From: Bacillota bacterium
Lineage (GTDB): Bacteria > Bacillota > Clostridia > Lachnospirales > Lachnospiraceae
DNA: 54,186 bases
Direction: 5' to 3'
NCBI GenBank assembly: GCA_023423045.1
Contig: JAFAGA010000048.1
Location: 1-54,186 of the forward strand
Below are positions 41,578 to 50,616 of this stretch, one piece after another (the stretch's first letter is position 1; each line of letters begins with the position of its first letter). The translations under genes were made by a program, and so were the position numbers. The notes beneath the pieces were generated by a model, which did not search any database, was not told where the DNA came from, and was given only the letters and a program-made list of their open reading frames with translations.

Positions 41578-43389
41578 TTAATTCGTCCGAAACTTTCTTA
41601 TTAAATCATTCAATTCCTGTACCATGTCATACAGCTGAGATATGCTTGACGTAATATCAACCAAAGTCATGGATTGCTCTTCGGCAGCGGCAGAAATTTC
41701 TTCCGAAGAGGCGGAGTTCTCTTCCGCTGTTTCAGCTACATGCTGCAGCATCTCCAAAATATCATCTTTTTTAATATTAATCTCTCTATTTCGATGGGTG
41801 ATTTCTTTAATCCCCTGGATCTGAAGAATCAATCCCTCTTCAATCCGATCAATCACATCCTCCATCCGAAGGACGCTGGAATTAATCCGTTCCACACCGG
41901 CCCGGTTGATTCCGATGAAACGCACTGCTTCTTCCGATTGTAACTGCATCTGCTCAATCTTTTCCCGAATATTCTCCGTTGCAGATGCGGTCTCACTGGC
42001 CAGCTTGCGAATCTCCTCGGCCACTACCGAGAAGCCGCTTCCGTGCTCTCCTGCTCTTGAGGCCTCAATACTTGCATTCAAAGCCAGAAGGTTCGTCTGC
42101 TTCGCCACTCTTGTAATAATAGCTGTAATTTCTCCGATATCCTGGGATGCCTCGTTAATTCTATTCACAATCTTCTCTATTTCAGTTGAGTTGACTTGAT
42201 TCTCCTGATTCGCTTCCTTCAGCCGGCTGACGGAAACTCCTCCTTCTTCCTTCCATTCCAGGTTCTTCTGGGCCGCTTCCTCAACCCGTATCCCCTCTCT
42301 GGCACTATACTCAATATCTTCACCCAGCAGTGTAATCTTCTGCACGGTATCCAAAGTCTCCTTGTATTGGTTTTCTGTCAGAGTAGCCATCTGGGAGATG
42401 GCTTTGGTCACTTCAACCGTTGCTTCTGTCACAACCTCCGAGGATTGGCTCAATTTCATTGCAAATTGATTCAATCTTCCGCTGGAGGAGGTCATCGTCC
42501 TCACTATATCACTGAAGCTGTCCAGCAGGCGATTTACCGAATCTGCCAGCAGCCTGGTCTCATCCTTGGTTCTAAGTTCAATCTTATCCTGGATCAGGTT
42601 TCCCTGGGACACCTCATGCAATGTACCGGATATTCTCCTGATCGGCCCGGTAATCCTTCCGGATATCAGCATGGTCAGAAGAAATGAAAACACAAGCACT
42701 ACTGCCACAGCAATCGCATTGCTGATCAGAATCATATTGGTCCCGCGATAAAAATCAATATCATAAATCACCGCGCTGACCACCCAATCCCAATGGGGAA
42801 AATACATAGTATATACTGTTTTGCTGTCTTCAACAGCACTGTCATCCGTTTTCAAAGCATAATGAAGGGTACCGCCTTCCGTTTTCGCCAGGGTAATCAT
42901 ATCCTGAACAATAAATCTTCCGTCGCGGGCTTCCAGGTTATATATATTTCCTTCGAGAAAAGGATGGGAGACAATATCTCCCGCTGAATTGATAATAAAG
43001 AAATATCCTGACTTTCCAAGATTCAAAGTATGCTTTGCTAACTCAGTATTCTCCGTCGCTGACGAAGCAGCATCCGTTTCCTCAGAGGTAGCGGAGGATA
43101 CGGTATCGGCTAAATCTTCCTGAAGCATCTTGACCGTATTAATGGCCCCTGCTTTGGCCTCCTCTTCCGACATCCAGCCTCCTTTTGAATTAGAATAGGA
43201 GTAGTTGCGATTAATATCTGACATTATGGTCTCAATGGCATTCTCCAGAATAATTTTGCTGGATTTGGCTATTTCATTGCGGGATATAATGTAGTTGAAT
43301 GCTGATGTTCCCAACAAAGCCGCTATGATGATCAGAAAAATAAATAATCCGAATTTCTTACCAATACCGCTTAACTTAAATCTGCCCAT
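41578..43389 (-). CDS. Methyl-accepting chemotaxis protein (Cache-HAMP-MCP)
   Basis: The 603-residue receptor has a first membrane helix (about 13-35), an extracytoplasmic single-Cache-type sensor (about 36-220) with GKSGYFFIINSAGDIVSHP and PHWDWVVSAVIYDIDFY, a second helix (about 222-245), HAMP (about 246-300) and a signalling domain whose hairpin tip reads ITRVAKQTNLLALNASIEAS-RAGEHG. It would sense a small ligand outside the cell and control the CheA kinase. The start at 43389 is set by AGGAGG. The sensor contains a Ser/Ala/Thr/Glu-rich insert (SSATSEETDAASSATENTE), probably a loop. No che or flagellar genes are in the window. Confidence 0.94.
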   Translation of the reverse strand: MGRFKLSGIGKKFGLFIFLIIIAALLGTSAFNYIISRNEIAKSSKIILENAIETIMSDINRNYSYSNSKGGWMSEEEAKAGAINTVKMLQEDLADTVSSATSEETDAASSATENTELAKHTLNLGKSGYFFIINSAGDIVSHPFLEGNIYNLEARDGRFIVQDMITLAKTEGGTLHYALKTDDSAVEDSKTVYTMYFPHWDWVVSAVIYDIDFYRGTNMILISNAIAVAVVLVFSFLLTMLISGRITGPIRRISGTLHEVSQGNLIQDKIELRTKDETRLLADSVNRLLDSFSDIVRTMTSSSGRLNQFAMKLSQSSEVVTEATVEVTKAISQMATLTENQYKETLDTVQKITLLGEDIEYSAREGIRVEEAAQKNLEWKEEGGVSVSRLKEANQENQVNSTEIEKIVNRINEASQDIGEITAIITRVAKQTNLLALNASIEASRAGEHGSGFSVVAEEIRKLASETASATENIREKIEQMQLQSEEAVRFIGINRAGVERINSSVLRMEDVIDRIEEGLILQIQGIKEITHRNREINIKKDDILEMLQHVAETAEENSASSEEISAAAEEQSMTLVDITSSISQLYDMVQELNDLIRKFRTN

Positions 43390-43875
43390 GTTTCTCCTCC
43401 TGTACATTATAAATCTTTTGTTAATCCAAAGCTGTAATCACCAGTATGCTCTTCTTTTCCTCTTTCTTGTAAATAAATAAGCTAAATAAATAACATATCA
43501 CTTTTACTAATAAAATATATGTAATCAGGATATTATTTCTTCTGAAATTTCCTTCTCCTTGCCCAGGAAAGAAAGCATCCTGATAATTTTTTTCCAAATA
43601 AATCTATACTGTAATCTTCACATTATACTCTTTTTCTTTTCGAGAGTAACATGAAATAATATCCTTGTCAACAAGTCAAATTCTCTTCTCCGCCCTCTTT
43701 TCCCACCAATGTTTTATCCAAATATTCTTATTTATGCACATTATGTCGAAGAAAATATAGTGTAGTATAAATAAAGCAACAGCCCCAAAACATATGTCCT
43801 TCATAAGCAACACATATTTTGAAGCTGCCGCTTTATTTCTTGCGAATGCTTCGTTTTATTCTCTGTATCTCTTTA
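43390..43875 (-). terminator. Gene-free stretch with the terminator of the secreted protein (43773-43835)
   Basis: A long hairpin around 43773-43835 pairs AAAGC, CAGC, AAAACATATGT with ACACATATTTT, GCTG, GCTTT, with a T-rich end on the minus strand. It ends the gene at 43876, leaving 41 bases between. The rest is AT-rich; it must hold the chemoreceptor promoter, but no clear sigma-A or sigma-28 site was found. Confidence 0.6.
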
Positions 43876-45054
43876 TCACTTTTTGTTCGCGGTTACGGAG
43901 GTTACTGTAAAGCTCTTATAAGTTGAAGCCGGGGTAATCTCTCTCGTCTTAGAATCCGTTGTGCTCTTTAATCTGACATAGATTACATCATTGACGGCTG
44001 CCTTAGGAACAATAACGGGCTTATTTGCTGATATGCTGGTCCACTTTGCTGTAGCAATATTCAGCGGCGCATTTCCTGTGGCTCTTGTATACTCATAACT
44101 CCTCTTCTGCGGATCGCTGATCGTCAGTGTTGTTCCCTCCAGCTTAATCGTATCCGGACAGGTTGGCTGCACAAGAATCTCAAGCAGGCGCACTCCCGAG
44201 GCCGGTTTCTTGGCATCCCCGGAGGAACGAATCTCAAGCATCGTTGCAGGAAAATAAGAGTTCGATACTGGTATCTCCAGCAGAGAATACAGACTGACGC
44301 TCTTCGCCTTGGGATCCGTGGTCATTGGAAGCCATCCGCCTTTAATGGTGCTGTAGTACTGTGTTTGATTTGGTTTTATTCCCGTAAGGGCCAGCTTGCC
44401 TCCGTCCAGCTTTACCGCAGGAGGGGCAGGACGCTTCGGCACCTTCACAGTGATTGCCTTTCCTGCTCTTATATTGGCTGTCGCCGCCGTCCGATAATAA
44501 AAGGTGGCGCCTTTCACCTCGTAAATGGAGGTTGCCATATTATTTGATGCTGTCTTCCAGGTTCCGTTGCTTCCCTTTCGGTATTCAACCGCTCCACTGG
44601 CTCCGCTATAAGTAATCCGGCCTTCGCCATTAACCACTTCATAGCTTGCCTTTAATTCATTCGGCTCCGCCATCAGGGTAATATCTACCGGATTGGTGTC
44701 CTTATTTCCCCGAAAAGAGAGAACAACTGCCTTTGAGGAGAGGAATGCAGAGATGTCGATCTGTCCTGCCGGTCCTGCCGCTCCGCCAACAATAGGGATA
44801 CTTTCCCACGTTTTCCTTTTATCCAGGCTGATATAGAATCTGTCGCTGTTACCAGGCCCTTTATTCACAGTTACCGTCTCGTCCAGGTAATTCCATGTAA
44901 CACTGACCGAGGTTCCGGTTACCGTACTTGTTGCCAGAGCTCTTATCGGTGCCTTTATCATAATTAGTGCAAGGGCTAACGCAGTCAAAACAAAGGTATA
45001 TCTCCATCTATTCTGTCTGCAGTTCAAGCCTGCACTCCTATCTCTTTTACTCAT
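43876..45054 (-). CDS. Secreted protein of unknown function
   Basis: The 392-residue protein has a long basic N-region, a hydrophobic core at about 20-35 and a likely cleavage site after IRALA, so it is exported. The mature part is beta-rich, with repeats that resemble weak Ig-like or CHU_C-like strands (SDRFYISLDKRKTWESIP, VEYRKGSNGTWKTA, QYYSTIKGGWLPMT). The recurring pattern of an aromatic pair with KxTW or GxW suggests three or four copies of one beta module. No anchor or catalytic motif is seen. GGAGAAGGAG precedes the ATG. It appears to be transcribed alone. Confidence 0.8.
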   Translation of the reverse strand: MSKRDRSAGLNCRQNRWRYTFVLTALALALIMIKAPIRALATSTVTGTSVSVTWNYLDETVTVNKGPGNSDRFYISLDKRKTWESIPIVGGAAGPAGQIDISAFLSSKAVVLSFRGNKDTNPVDITLMAEPNELKASYEVVNGEGRITYSGASGAVEYRKGSNGTWKTASNNMATSIYEVKGATFYYRTAATANIRAGKAITVKVPKRPAPPAVKLDGGKLALTGIKPNQTQYYSTIKGGWLPMTTDPKAKSVSLYSLLEIPVSNSYFPATMLEIRSSGDAKKPASGVRLLEILVQPTCPDTIKLEGTTLTISDPQKRSYEYTRATGNAPLNIATAKWTSISANKPVIVPKAAVNDVIYVRLKSTTDSKTREITPASTYKSFTVTSVTANKK

Positions 45055-45273
45055 ATCTCCTTCTCCTCCCAGCTATTGCAGTACATATAATTTTTATCAT
45101 TTTTATTTTCTATGGGTATTTCTTCTTTCCCTTCCATTTGTTTCTACTGGTATTATAGTCCTTTTTGTACATTGGCGCAATAATATAGGACTAATTCCTA
45201 TAATCTTAAGAAAACGTTAAGATCTTATCAAAAATTTGAGACCGGTTTTTATCTATTTTTATCTATTAAAATA

Positions 45274-45304
45274 GATGAGCCTGCCAGAATCCGGCAGGCC
45301 CATC
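45274..45304 (-). terminator. Terminator of the AlkZ-related gene
   Basis: GATGAGCCTGCC (45274-45285) and GGCAGGCCCATC (45293-45304) form a 12-bp stem with one mismatch and a seven-base loop. On the minus strand TATTTTAATA follows. It lies 37 bases past the stop at 45341. Confidence 0.8.
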
Positions 45305-45340
45305 TATGATGTCATATGTAAACTGTTGTAAACTGCTTCT

Positions 45341-46063
45341 TCAGCGGATAACCCGCTCAATCTCAGCCAGAGATGCCTCGGGAAATCTGCGTTTCACCCG
45401 GTCTATAATGCGCTGCTTTGCCTCTTCCCGGCCGATCCCATATGCAGACCGCACATAATCCTCTCCATAGAGCTTCTCACTGAGGCTAAACTGGGCGACC
45501 GACCAACCATACTCCTCGTTTCGCTTGTTCCTTCTCCGCCGAAACCCCCGGACCGTAATATAGGTCTGCATCTGAAGGGACATCATAGCTCCTTCAAATC
45601 CCTTTTCTCCACCTTTCCCAAAACCGGCCGCCGGTTTAATCTCATTGGAGAGCAGCACCTCTTCGCGTTCAAGAACCTCCATAATCTTCTTGGCACGATG
45701 GCTTGCCAGACCATCCTCATATCTGCTGTCAAAATCATAACCATCCCTTCGATAGGATGCAAACATCGGATACCATTCCCTGGAGATAAAGCCGGCACGG
45801 TTGGAAAAAAGCTTGCCGTAAGCAATCTTTCCCTCTTCCGCAATTACTTCCCGCCATTCCCAGGGATCTTCTTCCGGATTATCGCTCCACCAGGACGCGG
45901 AGGCTGTTATTTCCTCCACAGAAAAACCTCTCACATTATTCTTGAAGAGGGGAAGAAAACCAATATCCTCAATGAACCCGGACAGCTCCATGCTTGTCTT
46001 TATCCTTCTGCTGTCCGACAGTTCAAGCCCCTCCATCGTCCATCTTCCGTCAATCTCCACCAT
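45341..46063 (-). CDS. AlkZ-related protein
   Basis: The 240-residue protein has the marks of the AlkZ-related family found in clostridia: GFLPLFKNNVRGFSVEE (about 34-50), PWEWREVIAEEGKIAYGKLF, KAGFISREWYPMFA-like text and a long charged region with YVRSAYGIGREEAK. AlkZ enzymes are winged-helix DNA glycosylases that unhook interstrand crosslinks; this shorter relative keeps only part of that fold and its activity is unknown. Near-adjacent to an XRE regulator gene on the same strand (80 bases). GGAGG precedes the ATG. Confidence 0.65.
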   Translation of the reverse strand: MVEIDGRWTMEGLELSDSRRIKTSMELSGFIEDIGFLPLFKNNVRGFSVEEITASASWWSDNPEEDPWEWREVIAEEGKIAYGKLFSNRAGFISREWYPMFASYRRDGYDFDSRYEDGLASHRAKKIMEVLEREEVLLSNEIKPAAGFGKGGEKGFEGAMMSLQMQTYITVRGFRRRRNKRNEEYGWSVAQFSLSEKLYGEDYVRSAYGIGREEAKQRIIDRVKRRFPEASLAEIERVIR

Positions 46064-46143
46064 CGTATCATTTCCTCCCCCTGTTCTATTTATGAGATAA
46101 TTCCATCTAGCCTCAATTAAGGCCGGTTAAAGCCGGGCGAATA

Positions 46144-46821
46144 CTACTTAATAATGCCCCCATGAAAGCAGCATTCATAAATCCGCTGATCTAAACGAAA
46201 AATCTCTTCGTAGCCCTGGAACCATTCCAAATCACCACTGATTAAGCAATGATAGGTATAATCTCCGTTCCGGTACAACCCGGGTCCGCGAAACGGTGCT
46301 TCCTCCGGAACCAGCAGCAGGGCCTCCTTCAGAAAATTTCCGGAAAAGCCTTCTCCCAGAACACGGCCTGAGTAGTTCATCGAATAGACCGGCTGTTCCT
46401 TCTCATATAATACCTCTTCTCCGGTGAAACGCTCTCCTCCGAAGTAAGAATCATAATATACATACTCTCCTTCACAATAACGATAATCATAGGAGCAGGG
46501 CCTGCAAGCCTCCACACGATTGGCTTCTCCTGCATAGGTTTCCTTTTTCGCCTTGCACAGAAATGCTACGGCCGCATCTGACAATACCCTTTTATTCTTT
46601 GGATGGAAGGCATTGCACCCATCCTCCTCCGATTTTAGCATACTGTCTATGCTGATCTGAAAAATCGAACTTAGGGCAATTAAATTGTCGACATCGGGAT
46701 AGCTTACACCGGATTCCCACTTTGCGACTGCCTGTCTGGATATTCCCAGCCGCTCCGCCAGGCCTTCCTGGGATAATCCCCTTTCTTTCCTTATCTGTAC
46801 GATCCTATCCTGTAATTTCAT
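46144..46821 (-). CDS. XRE-family regulator with C-terminal DUF5680 domain
   Basis: The 226-residue protein has an N-terminal HTH_3 domain (about 5-60: QIRKERGLSQEGLAERLGIS, RQAVAKWESG) and a C-terminal DUF5680 domain (about 85-225) with ETYAGEANRVEACRPCSYDY, YYDSYFGGERFTGEEV and YSMNYSGRV. Such proteins are thought to sense a small molecule through the C-terminal part; the ligand is unknown. The start at 46821 follows GAGG; a GTG directly before it is an alternative. It may control the AlkZ-related gene downstream. Confidence 0.88.
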   Translation of the reverse strand: MKLQDRIVQIRKERGLSQEGLAERLGISRQAVAKWESGVSYPDVDNLIALSSIFQISIDSMLKSEEDGCNAFHPKNKRVLSDAAVAFLCKAKKETYAGEANRVEACRPCSYDYRYCEGEYVYYDSYFGGERFTGEEVLYEKEQPVYSMNYSGRVLGEGFSGNFLKEALLLVPEEAPFRGPGLYRNGDYTYHCLISGDLEWFQGYEEIFRLDQRIYECCFHGGIIK

Positions 46822-46987
46822 CACTTATCCTCACCTTTCTTAATCTCAGTATTGTTTTTGGTGTTTTCCTGGAATAAGTATAACGAAATTTATCTTTTCA
46901 ATCTACCAACTTAAAGTTACAGTTTGTAAACTACTGGTTGCATACAGTGAGAAATGGCAAGTCACTTTCCTTATATTAATAAGAATA

Positions 46988-47566
46988 TTATAGTTCGTCC
47001 AGAGTTTTATCATACGCTGGTAGAAAATCATTCATGAAAATGGCAATCTCTTCCATATTCATTCGTTTCAGTATCTCATGAAGTGATTTTTCTGCACTTA
47101 AGAATTCCGCATTGCCTGCCTTGCGTTCTTCGATACATTTAATCAAGGCAGATAATTTATCTGCGGCCTTAACCAGCCTCCACAGATATGCATCCTCCTC
47201 CCGGGGGAAGAAAAGGGTCTCATAGCTTCTTCTCACATCCTCGGGAAGCATCTCCAGCAGACGCTCTGCCGCAGCATGCTCCACGGCCTTAAATGCCCCT
47301 TGGATACCTTCATTAAAATACTTAATGGGAGTCGGCATATCTCCCGTGATAATCTCCGTCACATCATGATATATTCCGATCAGGGCTGCCCGTTCCGCGT
47401 TCACTTCCCGACCCAGCCGTTCCTTGCTGATTACAGCCAATGCATGCGCTAAAATGCTCACCTCAAGAGAATGCTCACTGATATTCTCGGTAATTGTATT
47501 GCGCATCAGCGCCCAACGCTCGATATATTTCATCCTGGACACCATTGCATAAAAACTATTCCCCAT
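46988..47566 (-). CDS. yfbR: HD-domain 5'-deoxynucleotidase (YfbR-like)
   Basis: The 192-residue protein has the HD phosphohydrolase motifs SEHSLEVSILAHALA (H near 32), IYHDVTEIITGDMPTPIKY (HD near 67-68) and VKAADKLSALIKC (D near 135). YfbR hydrolyses deoxynucleoside 5'-monophosphates and helps balance dNTP pools. The TGDMPTPIKY motif is specific to YfbR within the HD family. GGAGGAG precedes the ATG. The gap of 147 bases to uvrA suggests a separate unit. Confidence 0.9.
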   Translation of the reverse strand: MGNSFYAMVSRMKYIERWALMRNTITENISEHSLEVSILAHALAVISKERLGREVNAERAALIGIYHDVTEIITGDMPTPIKYFNEGIQGAFKAVEHAAAERLLEMLPEDVRRSYETLFFPREEDAYLWRLVKAADKLSALIKCIEERKAGNAEFLSAEKSLHEILKRMNMEEIAIFMNDFLPAYDKTLDEL

Positions 47567-47713
47567 TGTCTCCTCCGTCTCCGCGCATGCATTTTTCCAG
47601 TTGAACGAAATACATGTTCAATCTTTGTACATTCATCTTGCCGAATCCTCTACCTCTCCTTTTGTACAATCATTAACATGTGTCTCGGCCAACTCTTCTT
47701 CTGCGATGTTTAT

Positions 47714-50551
47714 TTATTTCTTTTTCAGATACTTCTTAACATACATTCCCGTGTAGGATTTCTTGTTCTTTGCCACATCCTCCGGCGTACCCTTGGCAAC
47801 AACAGTGCCGCCCTTATCTCCGCCTTCCGGGCCGATATCTATAATATAATCCGCCGTCTTGATAACATCCAGATTATGTTCGATGACAACAACGGTATTC
47901 CCGGAATCCGAGAACCGCTTCAATATCTCAATCAGCTTGTGCACATCCGCAAAATGCAATCCGGTGGTGGGCTCATCGAGGATATAGATGGTCTTGCCGG
48001 TGCTCCGCTTGCTTAATTCCGTAGCCAGCTTAATACGCTGCGCTTCGCCGCCGGACAGGGAGGTGGAAGGATGTCCCAGACGTAAATAGGACAGTCCCAC
48101 ATCATTCAGGGTTTCAATCTTTCTGCGAATGGACGGAACATTCTCAAAGAAATGAACCGCTTCCTCCACCGTCATATTCAGCACATCATAGATATTCTTG
48201 CCCTTATATCTGACCTCCAGTGTCTCCCGGTTATACCTCTTCCCACCGCAGACCTCACAGGGTACATAAATATCCGGCAGGAAATTCATCTCTATCTTAA
48301 GAATACCGTCACCACTGCAAGCCTCACAGCGTCCGCCCTTGACGTTAAAGCTGAATCGGCCCTTGGAATAGCCCCGCATCTTGGCATCCTGAGTTGAGGC
48401 AAAAAGATCCCTGATATGGTCGAATACTCCGGTATAAGTTGCCGGATTCGATCTGGGGGTTCTCCCGATGGGTGACTGGTCAATATCGATTACCTTATCC
48501 AACTGATCAATTCCTTGCATATCCTTATGCTTTCCCGGAATGCAGCGGGCACGGTTCAAATCTCTTGCCAACCGTTTATATAAGATCTCTCTCACCAGGG
48601 AGCTCTTGCCGGAGCCGGATACACCGGTAACACAGGTCATAATTCCCAGAGGAATGTCCACATTAATATTCTTCAGATTATTCTCTGCCGCTCCGATTAT
48701 GGACAGATGCCCGGTAGGCTTCCTCCGCTTCTTGGGAAGAGGTATGATAATACGTCCGCTCAGATATGCTCCGGTTATGGATTCCTCCACACTCATAATA
48801 TCCTCCGCCTTACCGGCAGCCACGACCTCACCGCCGTGCTCCCCGGCACCCGGCCCGATATCAACGATATAATCCGCGGCAAACATGGTATCCTCATCAT
48901 GCTCGACTACAATAAGGGTATTTCCCAAATCCTTAAGATTCTTCAAGGTTTGCAAAAGCTTGTCATTATCCCGCTGATGAAGTCCGATGCTGGGCTCATC
49001 CAGAATATAGGCAACCCCTACCAGTCCGGATCCAATCTGGGTCGCGAGGCGGATTCTCTGTGCCTCTCCGCCGGATAAGGTACCGGTGGCTCTCGCCAGA
49101 GTAAGGTAATCCAGTCCCACGTCCATCAGGAATTTAATTCTTGCCCTGATTTCTTTCAGGACAATCTCGCCAATCTTAAGCTGCATCGGAGTAAGGCTCA
49201 GATCAGCCATAAACAGCGCCAACTGATGGATCGGGTATTCCGTAACCTCGGCGATATTCCGGTCTCCTACCGTTACCGCGAGAGATTCCTTCTTCAGGCG
49301 CTTTCCGTTACAGACATTGCAAGGGGTGGTCAGCATAAAGCTCTCATATTCCTGACGCGCGCTTTCTGATCCGGTTTCCCGGTAGCGGCGTTCCACATTG
49401 CGGATCAAACCTTCAAAGACAACATCATAAACTCCCACTCCCCGCTGTCCCCGGTAATGCACCTTGACAGAACGTCCGTCGGTTCCATGGATGAACATAT
49501 GGCGGATCTCATCGGAAAGCTTCTCATAGGGAGTATCCAAATCAAACTGGTATTCCTTAGCCAGCGCTTCTACCACACATCTGGAGTAGCTGCCTTTATC
49601 CACCACCGACTGCCAGCCCGGTGCTGCCACGGCACCGCTGGTAATACTCTTGGTTTGGTCGGCAATCAGAAGCTCTTCGGCAAATTCCATCTTAATACCA
49701 ATACCATGGCATTCCGGACAGGCACCGAAGGGATTGTTAAAGGAAAACACTCTGGGTTCAATTTCATCAATACTGATCCCGCAATCAGGACAGGCAAAAT
49801 TTTGACTGAAGGTAAGTTGTTCCTTATCAATAACATCAACAAACAACAATCCCTCGGCAAGCTTAAGTACACTTTCTATGGAATCGGAGAGCCTCTTCTC
49901 AATTCCCTCCTTGACCACCAGACGGTCTACAATAATTTCAATATTATGTTTGCTGTTCTTCTCCAGCTTGATCTCTTCCGTGAGCTCGTAGAGATTTCCG
50001 TCAACTCTGACCCTAACATAGCCGCTGCGCTTTGCCTGTTCAAAAAGCTTGACATGCTCTCCCTTTCTTCCCCTTACCACCGGAGCCAGAAGCTGGATCC
50101 GGGTCCCCTGGGGAAGGCTCATAATCTCATCCACCATCTGGTCCACGCTCTGCTTCTTAATCTCCTTGCCGCATTCCGGGCAATGGGGGATGCCAATTCT
50201 GGCATACAGCAGACGGAAATAATCATAAATCTCAGTTACCGTGCCTACGGTTGATCTGGGATTCCGGTTTGTTGATTTCTGGTCGATGGAAATAGCCGGC
50301 GGCAGGCCTTCAATGCTCTCCACGTTGGGCTTCTCCATCTGTCCCAGGAACTGCCTTGCATAGGAAGACAAAGATTCCATATATCTTCGCTGCCCCTCGG
50401 CATAGATTGTATCAAAGGCAAGGGATGATTTGCCGGAACCGCTCAAGCCCGTCAGGACCACAAATTGATCCCTTGGAATATCCACACTGAGATTCCTTAG
50501 ATTGTTCTCCTTTGCACCTCTGATTTTAATATAATTCTTTTTCTCTGACAT
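47714..50551 (-). CDS. uvrA: Excinuclease ABC subunit A
   Basis: The 945-residue protein has two ABC ATPase modules: Walker A GLSGSGKSSLAF near residue 32 and GVSGSGKSSLV near 640, with LSGGEAQRIRLA and LSGGEAQRIKLA signatures. Zinc-binding Cys clusters include CPECGKE, CPDC...CPEC and CEACSGDG...CEVCGG. UvrA scans DNA for bulky lesions with UvrB. The start at 50551 (MSEKKN) is chosen because GGAGG lies five bases before it. It lies 65 bases downstream of uvrB, so both are under the LexA-controlled promoter of uvrB. Confidence 0.98.
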   Translation of the reverse strand: MSEKKNYIKIRGAKENNLRNLSVDIPRDQFVVLTGLSGSGKSSLAFDTIYAEGQRRYMESLSSYARQFLGQMEKPNVESIEGLPPAISIDQKSTNRNPRSTVGTVTEIYDYFRLLYARIGIPHCPECGKEIKKQSVDQMVDEIMSLPQGTRIQLLAPVVRGRKGEHVKLFEQAKRSGYVRVRVDGNLYELTEEIKLEKNSKHNIEIIVDRLVVKEGIEKRLSDSIESVLKLAEGLLFVDVIDKEQLTFSQNFACPDCGISIDEIEPRVFSFNNPFGACPECHGIGIKMEFAEELLIADQTKSITSGAVAAPGWQSVVDKGSYSRCVVEALAKEYQFDLDTPYEKLSDEIRHMFIHGTDGRSVKVHYRGQRGVGVYDVVFEGLIRNVERRYRETGSESARQEYESFMLTTPCNVCNGKRLKKESLAVTVGDRNIAEVTEYPIHQLALFMADLSLTPMQLKIGEIVLKEIRARIKFLMDVGLDYLTLARATGTLSGGEAQRIRLATQIGSGLVGVAYILDEPSIGLHQRDNDKLLQTLKNLKDLGNTLIVVEHDEDTMFAADYIVDIGPGAGEHGGEVVAAGKAEDIMSVEESITGAYLSGRIIIPLPKKRRKPTGHLSIIGAAENNLKNINVDIPLGIMTCVTGVSGSGKSSLVREILYKRLARDLNRARCIPGKHKDMQGIDQLDKVIDIDQSPIGRTPRSNPATYTGVFDHIRDLFASTQDAKMRGYSKGRFSFNVKGGRCEACSGDGILKIEMNFLPDIYVPCEVCGGKRYNRETLEVRYKGKNIYDVLNMTVEEAVHFFENVPSIRRKIETLNDVGLSYLRLGHPSTSLSGGEAQRIKLATELSKRSTGKTIYILDEPTTGLHFADVHKLIEILKRFSDSGNTVVVIEHNLDVIKTADYIIDIGPEGGDKGGTVVAKGTPEDVAKNKKSYTGMYVKKYLKKK

Positions 50552-50616
50552 AGCTACCTCCACGCTGCTACCGTATATCTCAACTTGCTGTCCGGTCTAT
50601 TCTTCTGTCCGACAGA

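Noticed and set aside
49457..50254. A 265-codon open frame on the plus strand opposite uvrA.
   Set aside because: It lies entirely antisense to a highly conserved gene, has no ribosome binding site, and shows no family features.
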